Assembly: GCA_900545745.1 (NCBI GenBank)
Contig: URAD01000001.1
Span: 1 to 64,000 of the forward strand
Length of the DNA: 64,000 nucleotides
Direction of reading: 5' to 3'
From: an uncultured Collinsella sp.
GTDB lineage: Bacteria > Actinomycetota > Coriobacteriia > Coriobacteriales > Coriobacteriaceae
Below, piece after piece: positions 50,210 through 58,516 of this stretch. The first letter of the stretch is position 1. Each line of letters starts with the position of its first letter. Below the pieces are notes generated by a model. The model ran no database searches, was not told the DNA's origin, and saw only the letters and a program-made list of their open reading frames with translations. The position numbers and the translations under genes were made by a program.

Positions 50210-52432
50210 CTACACGATTTGGTTCACGTGCGTCTCGTCGTCGAACTTGGCGGCACCGGGCTCAACGTCCTGGGGAGCGGCGGCGTCCACCAGAGCCTGC
50301 TTGAGCTCGGTGTACTGACGCTCGACCTCGCCCTCGGCCCAGACCTGGTCGGCAATGGCGTCGACCTGGCAGGCGGAAAACTTGTCCTCGGGCGTGTGCG
50401 AGACCGGGTCGACCTTGTGCATGGTCAGCTCGTTGCACTTGCCGATCCACCACTGGTAGGTCATATAGACCGTGCCCTTGTTGATGCGGTCGCTCACGTC
50501 GGCGCGGCTGTATACCTGGCCGCGGCGGCTGTGAATCGAGACGATGTCGCCGTTCTTGATGCCGCGCGCCTGGGCGTCCGCGGGATTCATGCGAACAAAG
50601 CCGGGCTCGTCGGCGAGCAGCGCCAGCGTCTTGCAGTTGCCGGTCATCGAGCGGCAGCTGTAGTGGCCGACCTCGCGGACGGTGCACAGGATGAGCGGGT
50701 ACTCATCGTCGGGAAGCTCGGAGGGCGCCTCCCAGTCGTGCGCCATCAGGTTGGCGCGGCCGTCCTTGGTGGTGAACTTGCCACCAGCGAACATGTCGGG
50801 CGTACCGTGGTCGTTCACATCGGTGCTCTTGACCGGCCACTGGGCGTAACCGCCCTCGGGAGCCATCTTCTCGTAGGTCGCGCCCACAAAGTTGGGGCAC
50901 AGGCTAATGCACTCGTTCCAGATCTGCTCGGTGTTGTCGTAGTGCATGGGGTAACCCATGCGCGTGGACAGGTCCGCGAAGATCTCCCAGTCGTGGCGGC
51001 ACTCGCCCTTGGGCGGAACAGCCGCGTCAAAGTGCTGGAAGCTACGGTCGGATGCAGTAAAGACACCCTCGTGCTCGCCCCAAGAGGTGGCAGGCAGGAT
51101 GACGTCGGCGAGCATGGTCGTCTGCGTCATAAAGATGTCCTGGCAAATGAACAGGTCCAGCTCGGAGAGCGTCTTGCGCATACCGGCCGAATCGGGCTCG
51201 GTCTGCACCGGGTCCTCGCCGTAGTTGTAGAAGCAGTGCACCTTGCCCTCGTCGACCAGGTGGCCCAGGTCGGTGAGCTTGTAGCCCTCCTCGAGCGGGA
51301 GCTTTTCCTCGGGCACGCCCCAAGCCTTGGCAAACTTGGCACGCACTGCCGGGTCGGTGACCTTCTGGTAGCCAGGGTACAGGTTGGGCAGCATGCCCAT
51401 ATCGCAGGAGCCCTGGACGTTGTTCTGACCGCGCACGGGCGCGAGGCCGGAATTGGGTTTGCCGATCTGGCCGGCAACGCAGGCGATGGAGGCGATGGTG
51501 TGCACCGTCTTCAGGTTCTGCTTCTGCTGGCATACGCCCATACCCCAGCCAATGATGGCAGAGGGCTTCGCCGTGGCGTACATCTCGGCAGCTTGGTGGA
51601 TCAACGCGGGCTCGACACCCGTGATGTCCTGTACGGATTCGGGAGTGTAGTTTTTGATGGTCTCCCACCATTCGTCAAAGCCGTTCGTGTGCTCGGCGAC
51701 GAATTCCTTGTCGTAGAGGCCATCGTTGACCAAGCAGTTGGCAAAGGCGTTGAGGAACGCAACGTTGCAACCGTTCTTGATCGGAAGGTAGAGATCGGCG
51801 ATACGCGCGGTTTCGATATGGCGCGGGTCGGCGACGATGATCTTGCAACCCTTTTCTTTGGCTCGCACGATACGCCTTGCGACGATGGGGTGCGAATCGG
51901 CAGGGTTATAGCCGAAGAGGAAAATGCAGCCCGCATCCTCCATACCGGGGATGGAGCATGACATGCAACCTGAACCAACCGTGTCCATCAGACCGAGGAC
52001 AGTAGGGCCGTGTCAAGTACGGGCGCAGTTGTCCACGCTGTGGGTGCCGATGCACGCACGCGTAAACTTCTGCATGACGTAGTTCGCCTCATTGCCGCCG
52101 CCTCGCGAAGAGCCGGTGGTCATGACAGCGTTAGGACCATATTCGTCAATTATGGCCTGCATCTTAGATGCGGTGAAATCCAGTGCCTCGTCCCAGCTTA
52201 CGCGCTCAAGATCCGCGCCCTTAGTGCGGCGGATCATCGGGTGCAGCACGCGAGGAGTCAAGATCTTGGTGTCGTTGATGAAGTCGTAGCCGCTCATGCC
52301 CTTAAGGCACAGCTCGCTCTGGTTGGTGATGCCGTTGAGCGGTTCGGTACCCACGACCTGGCCGTTTTGGACCAAGAGGTTAAACTGGCAACCGGCGCCG
52401 CAATACGGGCAGATCACTTTATGCTTCTCCAT
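50210..52432 (-). CDS. fdhF: Formate dehydrogenase H, selenoprotein (Sec140)
   Basis: Oxidises formate to CO2 and passes electrons to the hydrogenase. Read through the UGA at 52013-52015 as selenocysteine the product is 740 residues. VDNCART-U-HGPTVLG reproduces the E. coli site, with Sec140 and His141 at identical numbering. The N-terminal [4Fe-4S] cysteines are 8, 11, 15 and 42 and Lys44 follows, also as in E. coli. A conserved molydop-binding C-terminus is present. The ATG at 52432 has GGAAGGAGGG upstream; the frame extends 17 codons further without reason. A naive gene caller would split it into 50210-51988 and 52013-52483. Confidence 0.97.
51982..52015 (-). promoter_or_regulatory. UGA(Sec) codon and SECIS hairpin of fdhF
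   Basis: The UGA (52015-52013) is followed after 11 bases by UGUCC/GGACA pairing around the loop UCGGUCUGAU. The GGUCU in the loop is the same as in the E. coli fdhF SECIS that SelB binds. Confidence 0.88.
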
Positions 52433-52506
52433 GACACCCTCCTTCCTTTTTCTGCTACCGAATACTCGGTACTTATTTGACAATCATTGGGCCTGTCGCC
52501 CGACGC

Positions 52507-53025
52507 TTACGCCTCGTTTTCGATGGTGGCGCGGGCACGCTCGGCAGTCAGTTCTGCCAGACGCTCCTCGTCTACCAGGGTGAGGCCCTTGGTCGGGCAC
52601 GCCTCGGCACACGCCGGACCGCCGGGACGGTCCACGCACAGGTCGCACTTGAGCACGAAGCTCTTAGTCTGCGAACCCACGCGAACGTCACCCATCAAGA
52701 CGGGGACTTGCGTGGTCGCCACGCTCACGGCGCCAAAGGGGCATGCCATGACGCAGCTCTTGCAACCGATGCAGTTGTCTTCGTTGACGCCGATGCGATG
52801 GTTCTTTGGATCAAAGAACAAGGCGCCCGTGGGGCAGGCCTTGGCGCACGGAGCGTCCTCGCAGTGGTGACATGCCACCGGTGCGGAAATCTCGTACGTA
52901 CGCGTCACACGCAGGCGCGGCGCGGCGATGTTGCCGGGAATATCGTGCGCCTCGATGCACGCCGCCATACAGGTTTGGCACCCAATGCAACGTGAGGAAT
53001 CGGCTACGACTCGTTTATTGCCCAT
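52507..53025 (-). CDS. hydN: HydN/HycB-like four-cluster ferredoxin
   Basis: A 172-residue electron-transfer protein (E. coli HydN 175). Four [4Fe-4S] sets: CIGCQTCMAAC, CHHCEDAPCAKAC, CIGCKSCVMAC and CDLCVDRPGGPACAEAC. It sits first in the operon, 74 bases before fdhF, and is the likely partner subunit of FdhF. The ATG at 53025 follows GGGAG; a longer frame would run through a structured leader. Confidence 0.9.
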   Translation of the reverse strand: MGNKRVVADSSRCIGCQTCMAACIEAHDIPGNIAAPRLRVTRTYEISAPVACHHCEDAPCAKACPTGALFFDPKNHRIGVNEDNCIGCKSCVMACPFGAVSVATTQVPVLMGDVRVGSQTKSFVLKCDLCVDRPGGPACAEACPTKGLTLVDEERLAELTAERARATIENEA

Positions 53026-53049
53026 GTTGTTCACTCCCTCCTGAATCCC

Positions 53050-53100
53050 ATGCCGGAGAGACCCTGTCGACGTTGCCCCGGACCGCCCGTGGTCCGGCAT
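53050..53100 (-). promoter_or_regulatory. Leader with mutually exclusive hairpins before hydN
   Basis: On the mRNA, ATGCCGGA can pair with the distant TCCGGCAT. Alternatively CCGGACC pairs with GGTCCGG, using the same upstream bases. The two folds exclude each other and end 25 bases before the hydN start, near the AGGAGGGAG site. This looks like an attenuator or riboswitch expression platform. Confidence 0.45.
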
Positions 53101-53203
53101 CGGCGTATCGAGTGCATGCGGCGAAACAGGCACTTCGATAGAATTCCTCCAACGATATACAGGTAAAATATACGCAGTTGCAGGTGGCAAACTTGAGCAT
53201 ACG

Positions 53204-53229
53204 CCCTGCAATACGGGTGTATTGCAGGG
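53204..53229. promoter_or_regulatory. 11-bp inverted repeat upstream of the Hyf operon
   Basis: CCCTGCAATAC-GGGT-GTATTGCAGGG is a perfect inverted repeat 179 bases before hydN. It could be an operator; on the plus strand GTTTTGG follows, so a weak terminator is also possible. Confidence 0.5.
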
Positions 53230-53274
53230 GTTTTGGCAGGTTGGAATTATTCTCTAGAAGCTATAAAGGTGAGT

Positions 53275-53331
53275 GTATTACATGCGTACATCCAAGGGAG
53301 ATTTCACGCTCGTTTATAAAGGATGTAATAC
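53275..53331. promoter_or_regulatory. Spaced inverted repeat and half-sites in the divergent region
   Basis: GTATTACAT (53275) and ATGTAATAC (53323) are perfect complements 39 bases apart. CACGCTC-like words recur at about 53305, 53347 and 53431 (CACGCTCGTT, GCGCTCATTT, CACGCTCATT). This AT-rich stretch is unlike its surroundings and probably contains the promoters for both directions. No gene lies in 53026-53453. Confidence 0.4.
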
Positions 53332-53387
53332 GTTTGATATATATTTCGCGCTCATTTACTTGAGTGCAATAAAGCAGTGGTTATAAG

Positions 53388-53407
53388 ATTGGCTATTATT
53401 AGCCAAT
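53388..53407. promoter_or_regulatory. Palindromic operator of the second antitoxin/PIN operon
   Basis: ATTGGCTA-TTAT-TAGCCAAT is a perfect 8-bp inverted repeat 47 bases before the antitoxin start, a normal place for autoregulation. Confidence 0.55.
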
Positions 53408-53453
53408 GTTGTAATTGACCATTCATGTTGCACGCTCATTAAGGGGGCCAGTG

Positions 53454-53777
53454 ATGTCATCGACGCAAAAACGAGCCATCCTGCAGGTGCGCATTCGCGA
53501 AGAGGACAAACAGCATGCCGAGCGCCTCTACGACGCCATGGGCACATCGCTCGCCGAGGCTGTCCGTCTATTTGTCGTGCAAAGCATTTTGATGCGCAAG
53601 CTTCCCTTTCAGCCGGTCGCCGTGCGCTCAAAGGACGGCACCGCCGCCTATGGATCGCTCAAAGCATATGGGGACCCCAATCGCCGCTCCGAGGAGCGCA
53701 ATGCCTGGATTGAATACCTAGCCACAGAAAGCGATGAGTCGGTTTTGGGTCCCGAGGAAGTAGATATCCATGAGTAG
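53454..53777 (+). CDS. RelB/DinJ-type antitoxin
   Basis: A 107-residue protein. KRAILQVRIREEDKQHAERL and GTSLAEAVRLFVVQSILMRK form the ribbon-helix-helix of RelB/DinJ antitoxins. The C-terminus is acidic. The ATG at 53454 follows GGGGG; an ATG 39 bases earlier has no site. Overlaps the PIN gene by 8 bases, the same arrangement as the pair at 13543. Confidence 0.82.
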   Translation: MSSTQKRAILQVRIREEDKQHAERLYDAMGTSLAEAVRLFVVQSILMRKLPFQPVAVRSKDGTAAYGSLKAYGDPNRRSEERNAWIEYLATESDESVLGPEEVDIHE

Positions 53778-54246
53778 CACCATCATCGACGAGACCGTCA
53801 TCCTGCGCTACCTGCTTAACGACGACGAGGTCCTGTCACCGCGCGCCGCCAAGGTCATCGCCACGCGCACCGCTCGCGTCTACCCCGAGATCATCACACG
53901 CGTCGCCGTTACGCTGCGCGACGTCTACAAGGTCCCGCGCGTGGAGATTGCGACGGCCATGACCAAGCTGCTCGATGACGTCATGGTCGACGAGCCCACC
54001 GTTATCGCCCTTGCCATCAAACTCTTTGGCAAGACTCATATGGACTTTACCGACTGCCTCCTCGCAGCCCGAACCGCCATCTATAACGACGACGTCGTGA
54101 GCTTTGGCAAGCCCATCATCCAAGGCATGATCGACTACCGCCGCCAGCGCCAAACCGCCGCCGACGCCCGCGACCGCGCCGCCGAAGCCCGCAGCCGAAG
54201 CACCGACTCCACCATCGACAAGCTCCGTCACCGCCCCCGCAGCTAA
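53770..54246 (+). CDS. PIN-domain protein, atypical active site
   Basis: A 158-residue PIN-fold protein. The first motif is IIDETVILRYLLNDDE, where Asp is followed by Glu instead of the usual DTN. The helix that normally carries the second acid reads ITRVAVTLRDVYKV; aligned on VYK, the usual glutamate is an arginine. DFTDCLLAARTA keeps the third and fourth acids, and the tail is basic (RQRQTAADARDRAAEARSRS). It may be a weak or non-catalytic PIN toxin. The arginine placement is my eye alignment. Confidence 0.75.
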   Translation: MSSTIIDETVILRYLLNDDEVLSPRAAKVIATRTARVYPEIITRVAVTLRDVYKVPRVEIATAMTKLLDDVMVDEPTVIALAIKLFGKTHMDFTDCLLAARTAIYNDDVVSFGKPIIQGMIDYRRQRQTAADARDRAAEARSRSTDSTIDKLRHRPRS

Positions 54247-54262
54247 CCCCATCCCCTCCTAA

Positions 54263-54327
54263 GTTGCGGTGAAATACGGACTGTTTTTGCTGGTCAAACC
54301 GCAAAACAGTCCGTATTTCACCGCAAC
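54263..54327. repeat. 65-bp covarying palindrome, copy 6
   Basis: GTTGCGGTGAAATACGGACT with inverted arm AGTCCGTATTTCACCGCAAC; pairing extends 3 bases outward (54260-54330). It lies between convergent genes, so it may work as a bidirectional terminator. Confidence 0.92.
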
Positions 54328-54356
54328 TTATTGAAGGTTGACCGCGAACGATTTCG

Positions 54357-55358
54357 CTATCGGGAGTCGACGTAGGGTTTTGTTGTCGGAATGCCGTAGC
54401 CGCGCATCATGGCACCGAACGATTCCACGTCGTAGGTGTCCGAGAGTTTGAAATGAATGACATTGTGGCCCATGGCGCGAAGGTTCGCGTCGCGCATGAG
54501 GGCCGCTCGATACGTTTTTGCCGCCGCCCGCTCTGGATCATTTTGAGCCTCGTCTTCAAACTTGCCTAGCCCATGCAGCTCTGCCAGCGTCCATGAGCCG
54601 TCTGGCATCTGCCAGCCATAATCTGCTAGATAATAGCCAGCGTTTCCCGGTCGCGTTATCTCAACTTGAAGCTCGGGCGCGGCAACCCCAGCGAGAATCA
54701 TCGCTGCTCTCGCCTCAGACTCGCCGCCATTGTCTGACCTGCCGTCCATATACTCAAAAACGTCAAAAGCACGCGCGATGCCATGCAACCCTCGGCAATT
54801 TGCCTGCGCGTATGCTCGCAGTTCTTCGCGTTCGACATCGTACTCACGGGCCAAGCCATCGACATAGCCCAGCGCATAGCGAAAGGCGCTCGTTCGAGCG
54901 ATATCAACAACCGTTCGACACGGATCCGTCAGTGTAAACAGACCTAGCCGCCACACTTCGCCCGCCCGCCAGCGCTTGTATTCAACGAACTCATACGTAT
55001 CACGCCTTGTAGACCGTGGCAGCAGTACTTGCACTTTATCCAGAAGCGTATACGCCGAGCCGATGCCGTAGAGCAGCGCTGCCGTCGATCCGCAAAACAC
55101 AGCATCCGGTTCAACGACCGCAATAGCGGATGCCAGCTGAAAGATGCGATCTTCAACCCCAAGATTATTCCAATAGACCGGATCCGCATACACATGGTTG
55201 TAAAGACGAAGCATGAGCTCTTCCTGCATAAGCTCGCGCGCACGGCGTTCATCCCAAGGATCAATTGTTATAAGCAGCTGTCCATCTTGATGAATTCCAA
55301 CGGCCGAGAATAGCATTCTTGCATATGACTGCGGAAAATGTTTGCCTTTATCGAGCAT
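54357..55358 (-). CDS. AbiEi-antitoxin-like protein with C-terminal nuclease-fold domain
   Basis: A 333-residue protein of unknown role. The middle (GSTAALLYGIGSAYTLLDKV, then LFTLTDPCRTVVDIARTSAF and YALGYVDGLAREY) resembles the AbiEi-type antitoxin domain. The C-terminal 110 residues (SEARAAMILAGVAAPELQVE, YYLADYGWQMPDG, AELHGLGKFEDE) resemble the DUF559/VSR-like PD-(D/E)XK fold, with Asp and Glu-x-x-x-x-Lys in place. No AbiEii nucleotidyltransferase lies nearby. Several starts are possible; 55358 has GGGG at 6 bases, while a GTG at 55379 lengthens it by 7. Confidence 0.65.
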   Translation of the reverse strand: MLDKGKHFPQSYARMLFSAVGIHQDGQLLITIDPWDERRARELMQEELMLRLYNHVYADPVYWNNLGVEDRIFQLASAIAVVEPDAVFCGSTAALLYGIGSAYTLLDKVQVLLPRSTRRDTYEFVEYKRWRAGEVWRLGLFTLTDPCRTVVDIARTSAFRYALGYVDGLAREYDVEREELRAYAQANCRGLHGIARAFDVFEYMDGRSDNGGESEARAAMILAGVAAPELQVEITRPGNAGYYLADYGWQMPDGSWTLAELHGLGKFEDEAQNDPERAAAKTYRAALMRDANLRAMGHNVIHFKLSDTYDVESFGAMMRGYGIPTTKPYVDSR

Positions 55359-55544
55359 GGCCAACCCCATAACCATCACGGCGGAGAGAATACCATTACG
55401 CTATCGCATGCCTCCGTCCGCAGGCCTTGCCAAAAGCTGACCAAAAACTTGACGCCGCAGGTCAGAGCTTCAAAAAATAATTCCACTCTCGGTAGACGGT
55501 CGCTACGACCCTCCCAACGGCATCAAAATCCAACCTTACAAATA

Positions 55545-55609
55545 GTTGCGGTGAAATACGGACTACATGGGCCATAAAAGCCGAAAAACAGTCCGTATTT
55601 CACCGCAAC
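55545..55609. repeat. 65-bp covarying palindrome, copy 7
   Basis: GTTGCGGTGAAATACGGACT with inverted arm AGTCCGTATTTCACCGCAAC. The stem stops earlier than in copy 6. The gap 55380-55646 holds nothing else recognisable. Confidence 0.92.
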
Positions 55610-55646
55610 TTAGGAGGGGATGTGGGGTCCCCGGCATGTATATGAA

Positions 55647-55680
55647 AACGGCTCTGGCACCAAAAGGAGCCAAAGCCGTT
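55647..55680 (-). terminator. Terminator after tRNA-Gly
   Basis: AACGGCT(C)TGGC pairs with GCCA(A)AGCCGTT across one mismatch and a 10-nt loop. On the minus strand it ends TTTTCAT, 13 bases past the tRNA. Confidence 0.75.
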
Positions 55681-55692
55681 AAAGATATCCTA

Positions 55693-55766
55693 TGGAGCGG
55701 GCGACGGGAATCGAACCCGCGTCATCAGCTTGGAAGGCTGGGGTTCTACCATTGAACTACGCCCGC
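55693..55766 (-). tRNA. tRNA-Gly (UCC)
   Basis: Acceptor GCGGGCG/CGCCCGC, D-arm with TTCAATGGTAGAA, anticodon loop CTTCCAA (UCC) and T-loop TTCGATT. CCA is encoded. It is cotranscribed with tRNA-Pro 6 bases upstream. Confidence 0.97.
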
Positions 55767-55772
55767 AAGATA

Positions 55773-55849
55773 TGGTCGGGACGACAGGATTTGAACCTGC
55801 GACATCCTGCTCCCAAAGCAGGCGCGCTACCAAACTGCGCCACGTCCCG
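55773..55849 (-). tRNA. tRNA-Pro (UGG)
   Basis: Acceptor CGGGACG/CGTCCCG, D-arm GCGCAGTTTGGTAGCGC, anticodon stem CCTGC/GCAGG around TTTGGGA (UGG) and T-loop TTCAAAT. CCA is encoded. Confidence 0.97.
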
Positions 55850-55900
55850 AAGGTGTTGAGCAGCTAAGGTCTAAACCTTGCGTGTCCCAAAGCGAAGGAA

Positions 55901-55929
55901 ATTATAGGGGAGACTCCCCGCCTGTGCAA
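55901..55929 (-). promoter_or_regulatory. Sigma-70 promoter of the tRNA-Pro/tRNA-Gly unit
   Basis: TTGCAC and a perfect TATAAT separated by exactly 17 bases, 51 bases before tRNA-Pro. Among the best promoter matches in the window. Confidence 0.85.
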
Positions 55930-55940
55930 GCGCAGAAACC

Positions 55941-57299
55941 CTAGCTCCTCGAATGTGCGACAAACTTGCTGTGGAGCAGACCGATCACAAACGCCACCAC
56001 GGCAACCGGCGCCCACGCGGCACCGATGTCTGCCAGGGGTAGCGCATCAAACGGCAGCCACGCGCCCGCAAAGAACGCATCGCGGACCGAGGTGATCACG
56101 CTCTGCACGGCAACCACGCCGCCGACCCAGACCCACACCTGCGGATGAGCGTCGCAAAAGCCGTGTACCAAACCCATGAGGACCAGCACGATGGCGACGG
56201 GATACAAGGCGTTGAGCATGGGCACCGAGAACATGAGGATCACGTCGAGGCCCACGTTGGAGAGCACGCACGAAAACGCTGCGAACACAAAGGCGAGAAT
56301 CGCAAAGGGACGGCGCATGGCCTCCTCGGAGGCCTCCGCTCCCCCTTTAACCACATACGTTTCGCAGAAGTAACGCGCGCAGCAGCTGATGAGGCCGATG
56401 CACACGTTCATGCAGGCGAGGAAGAAGATGGCGAAGACCACGACCGTGCCGGCAAGCCCAAAGTGCATGGAGGCCGAGCGGGCGAGAATGGCGGCGCCGT
56501 TGGTGGCGTCGGACATCACGGTGCCGAGCTGCATACCGGCAAGGGCCAAGCCGCAATAGATGATGGCCATGAGCACGCCGGCGATCACACCGGAACGCGA
56601 AATCTCGAAGGCCACGCGTTTGTCATCGGTAACACCCAACTCGTGGATGGTCTCGGCGATGATGATGCCGAAGGCGAGCGACGCAAGCAGGTCCATGGTC
56701 TGGTAGCCGGTCAAGAAGCCTTGAACCGCAGCGCCGGCATCATAGGGAGCTTGCGGGGCAGCAGCCGGTCCCAGCGGCGAGATCACGGCAGCACCCACGA
56801 CCAGCACGATGAGCGCGATGAGCGCGGGGCCCGTAATGCGACCGAGTACGCGTGTGATGACCCCCGGGCACAGCGTAAGCACAAACGCGACGACAAAGAA
56901 GCCGACGGCAAACACCAGGCGAGCCGTGCCGAGCGAGACGCCCTCGGGCAGCAGCGGCACTAGCATCTCGAACGCCGTAGAGCTTGTGCGCGGAATGGCC
57001 AGGCACGGACCGATGGCCAGGTAGACCGCCGCAACGAAGAATTCACCAAACTTAGGATGCACGCGCCCGGCCAGCTCGCGGGCCGTGCCGGCGAGCGCGA
57101 CGGCGATAAATCCCATGACGGGCAGACCGATGGCGGCAATCAGAAAGCCGAGCATGGCGACCGGCGTGGCAGAACCTGCCTGGAGCGCCAGCAGCGGCGG
57201 AATAATGAGGTTGCCGGCGCCGAAGAGCATCGAGAACAGGGCGATGCCAACGGTAACGACATGATCGGAGCGTAGACCACGCGGGGCGGATGAGGCCAT
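55941..57299 (-). CDS. brnQ: Branched-chain amino acid:cation symporter, LIVCS family
   Basis: A 452-residue inner-membrane transporter with about 12 helices, importing Leu/Ile/Val with Na+ or H+. The N-terminal IALFSMLFGAGNLIIPPLLA is the BrnQ signature, and LASLAFGIIIAETIHELGV fits the family. The ATG at 57299 follows AAAGGTG; the frame reaches further upstream through the csd terminator, which is unlikely to be coding. Downstream of the selenium operon but separated by that terminator. Confidence 0.93.
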   Translation of the reverse strand: MASSAPRGLRSDHVVTVGIALFSMLFGAGNLIIPPLLALQAGSATPVAMLGFLIAAIGLPVMGFIAVALAGTARELAGRVHPKFGEFFVAAVYLAIGPCLAIPRTSSTAFEMLVPLLPEGVSLGTARLVFAVGFFVVAFVLTLCPGVITRVLGRITGPALIALIVLVVGAAVISPLGPAAAPQAPYDAGAAVQGFLTGYQTMDLLASLAFGIIIAETIHELGVTDDKRVAFEISRSGVIAGVLMAIIYCGLALAGMQLGTVMSDATNGAAILARSASMHFGLAGTVVVFAIFFLACMNVCIGLISCCARYFCETYVVKGGAEASEEAMRRPFAILAFVFAAFSCVLSNVGLDVILMFSVPMLNALYPVAIVLVLMGLVHGFCDAHPQVWVWVGGVVAVQSVITSVRDAFFAGAWLPFDALPLADIGAAWAPVAVVAFVIGLLHSKFVAHSRS

Positions 57300-57321
57300 A
57301 TGCACACCTTTCGGGTCGAAA

Positions 57322-57353
57322 CAAAAACGGGACGGGCAAAAACACCCGTCCCG
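57322..57353 (-). terminator. Intrinsic terminator of the selD operon
   Basis: CGGGACGGG / CCCGTCCCG with a 8-nt loop, continuing TTTTTGTTT on the minus strand, 24 bases after the desulfurase stop. Confidence 0.88.
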
Positions 57354-57376
57354 CAAGTATAAACGGTCTAGCAGCT

Positions 57377-58516
57377 TTAGCAGGCTAAATCGCATAGAGC
57401 ATCGATAGCCGTGTCAACTTCTTCGGTAGTGTTGAAATACCCAAACGAGAAGCGAACGATACCCTGGCGCTCGGTCCCCAGCGCGCGGTGCATGAGCGGA
57501 GCGCAATGGGCGCCGGGGCGCGTCGCAATCCCCCACCCTTGCATGAGCGCGTCCGAGATCTCGGCAGAGTCGATATCGCCCACGTTGAGCGACGCAATCG
57601 CAGAGCGCATCGGCTGGTCAAAGGCACCATAGAGCTTAATCCCCGGAATCTCGCGCACGCCGGCGAGGAAACGCTCGGCAAGCGCGCGCTCACGCGCCGC
57701 AATCGCCTCGGCCCCACCCTGGGCCTCGATAAAGTCGAGACCGGCAGAAAGGCCCGCGATGCCGTGACCGTTGAGCGTGCCCGCCTCAAGGCGCGTGGGC
57801 CACTCAAGCGGCTGCAGCGCATCGAAGCTGTGCACGCCCGTGCCGCCCATGGCCCAGGGCGCCACGTCGACACCCTCCGCCACGGCCAGACCGCCGGTGC
57901 CCTGCGGGCCCATCAATCCCTTGTGGCCGGTAAAGCACACGACGTCGAGCCCCATGGCCTGCATGTCGATCTTCGCCGTACCGGCAGACTGGGAGGCGTC
58001 GACGATCACCAGCGCACCGGCAGCATGAGCCATGGCCGCCACGCGCGCAATGTCGACCGCGTTGCCGGTCACATTGGAGGCGTGCGTCACCACCACAGCA
58101 CGCGTGCCCAGCGTGACCAACCGCTCGAGCTCGTCGTAGTCGAGCACGCCGCTCGCATCGCAGCCCGCATGCTCAACGGTCACACCCTGCTCTGCCGCAA
58201 GGCGGTTAAGCGGACGCAGCACGGAGTTGTGCTCGAGCACCGTTGTGACCACACGGTCGCCGGGGCGCACCACGCCGTTTATGGCAGTGTTGAGCGCCGC
58301 CGTGGAGTTGGGCGTAAAGCACACATGGTCCGCCCTCGGGCAACCCAAAAGGCGCGCGAGCTTGGCACGGCAAACGTGAATCGTACGAGCGGCATCGAGG
58401 GCACCCGACGTGGCGCCGCGCCCGGCATTGCCGAGCGAGCACATCGCCTGCGTCACGGCATCGATGACCGTCTGCGGCTTGTGCATGGTCGTCGCCGCGT
58501 TATCCAGATAGATCAT
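57377..58516 (-). CDS. Cysteine desulfurase-like class V aminotransferase (selenium operon)
   Basis: A 379-residue PLP enzyme of the family seen in selenium Mo-hydroxylase neighbourhoods (TIGR01977 type). IYLDNAATTMHKP starts the protein. The PLP lysine is in CFTGHKGLMGPQGTGG, and GAHCAPLMH carries the candidate active-site cysteine. It could release sulfur from cysteine or selenium from selenocysteine for SelD or for the Mo ligand. The ATG at 58516 follows GGGAGG and overlaps the DUF3343 stop (ATGA). Last gene of the operon. Confidence 0.88.
   Translation of the reverse strand: MIYLDNAATTMHKPQTVIDAVTQAMCSLGNAGRGATSGALDAARTIHVCRAKLARLLGCPRADHVCFTPNSTAALNTAINGVVRPGDRVVTTVLEHNSVLRPLNRLAAEQGVTVEHAGCDASGVLDYDELERLVTLGTRAVVVTHASNVTGNAVDIARVAAMAHAAGALVIVDASQSAGTAKIDMQAMGLDVVCFTGHKGLMGPQGTGGLAVAEGVDVAPWAMGGTGVHSFDALQPLEWPTRLEAGTLNGHGIAGLSAGLDFIEAQGGAEAIAARERALAERFLAGVREIPGIKLYGAFDQPMRSAIASLNVGDIDSAEISDALMQGWGIATRPGAHCAPLMHRALGTERQGIVRFSFGYFNTTEEVDTAIDALCDLAC

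Noticed and set aside
50210..52483. fdhF as a pseudogene split by a nonsense codon
   Set aside because: The stop is UGA at the exact Sec position with a SECIS-like hairpin, and selA, selB, selC and selD are all in the window.
53026..53450. Sigma-54 promoter for the formate hydrogenlyase operon
   Set aside because: The only GG-N-GC candidate is on the wrong strand and has spacing of 9 rather than 10.
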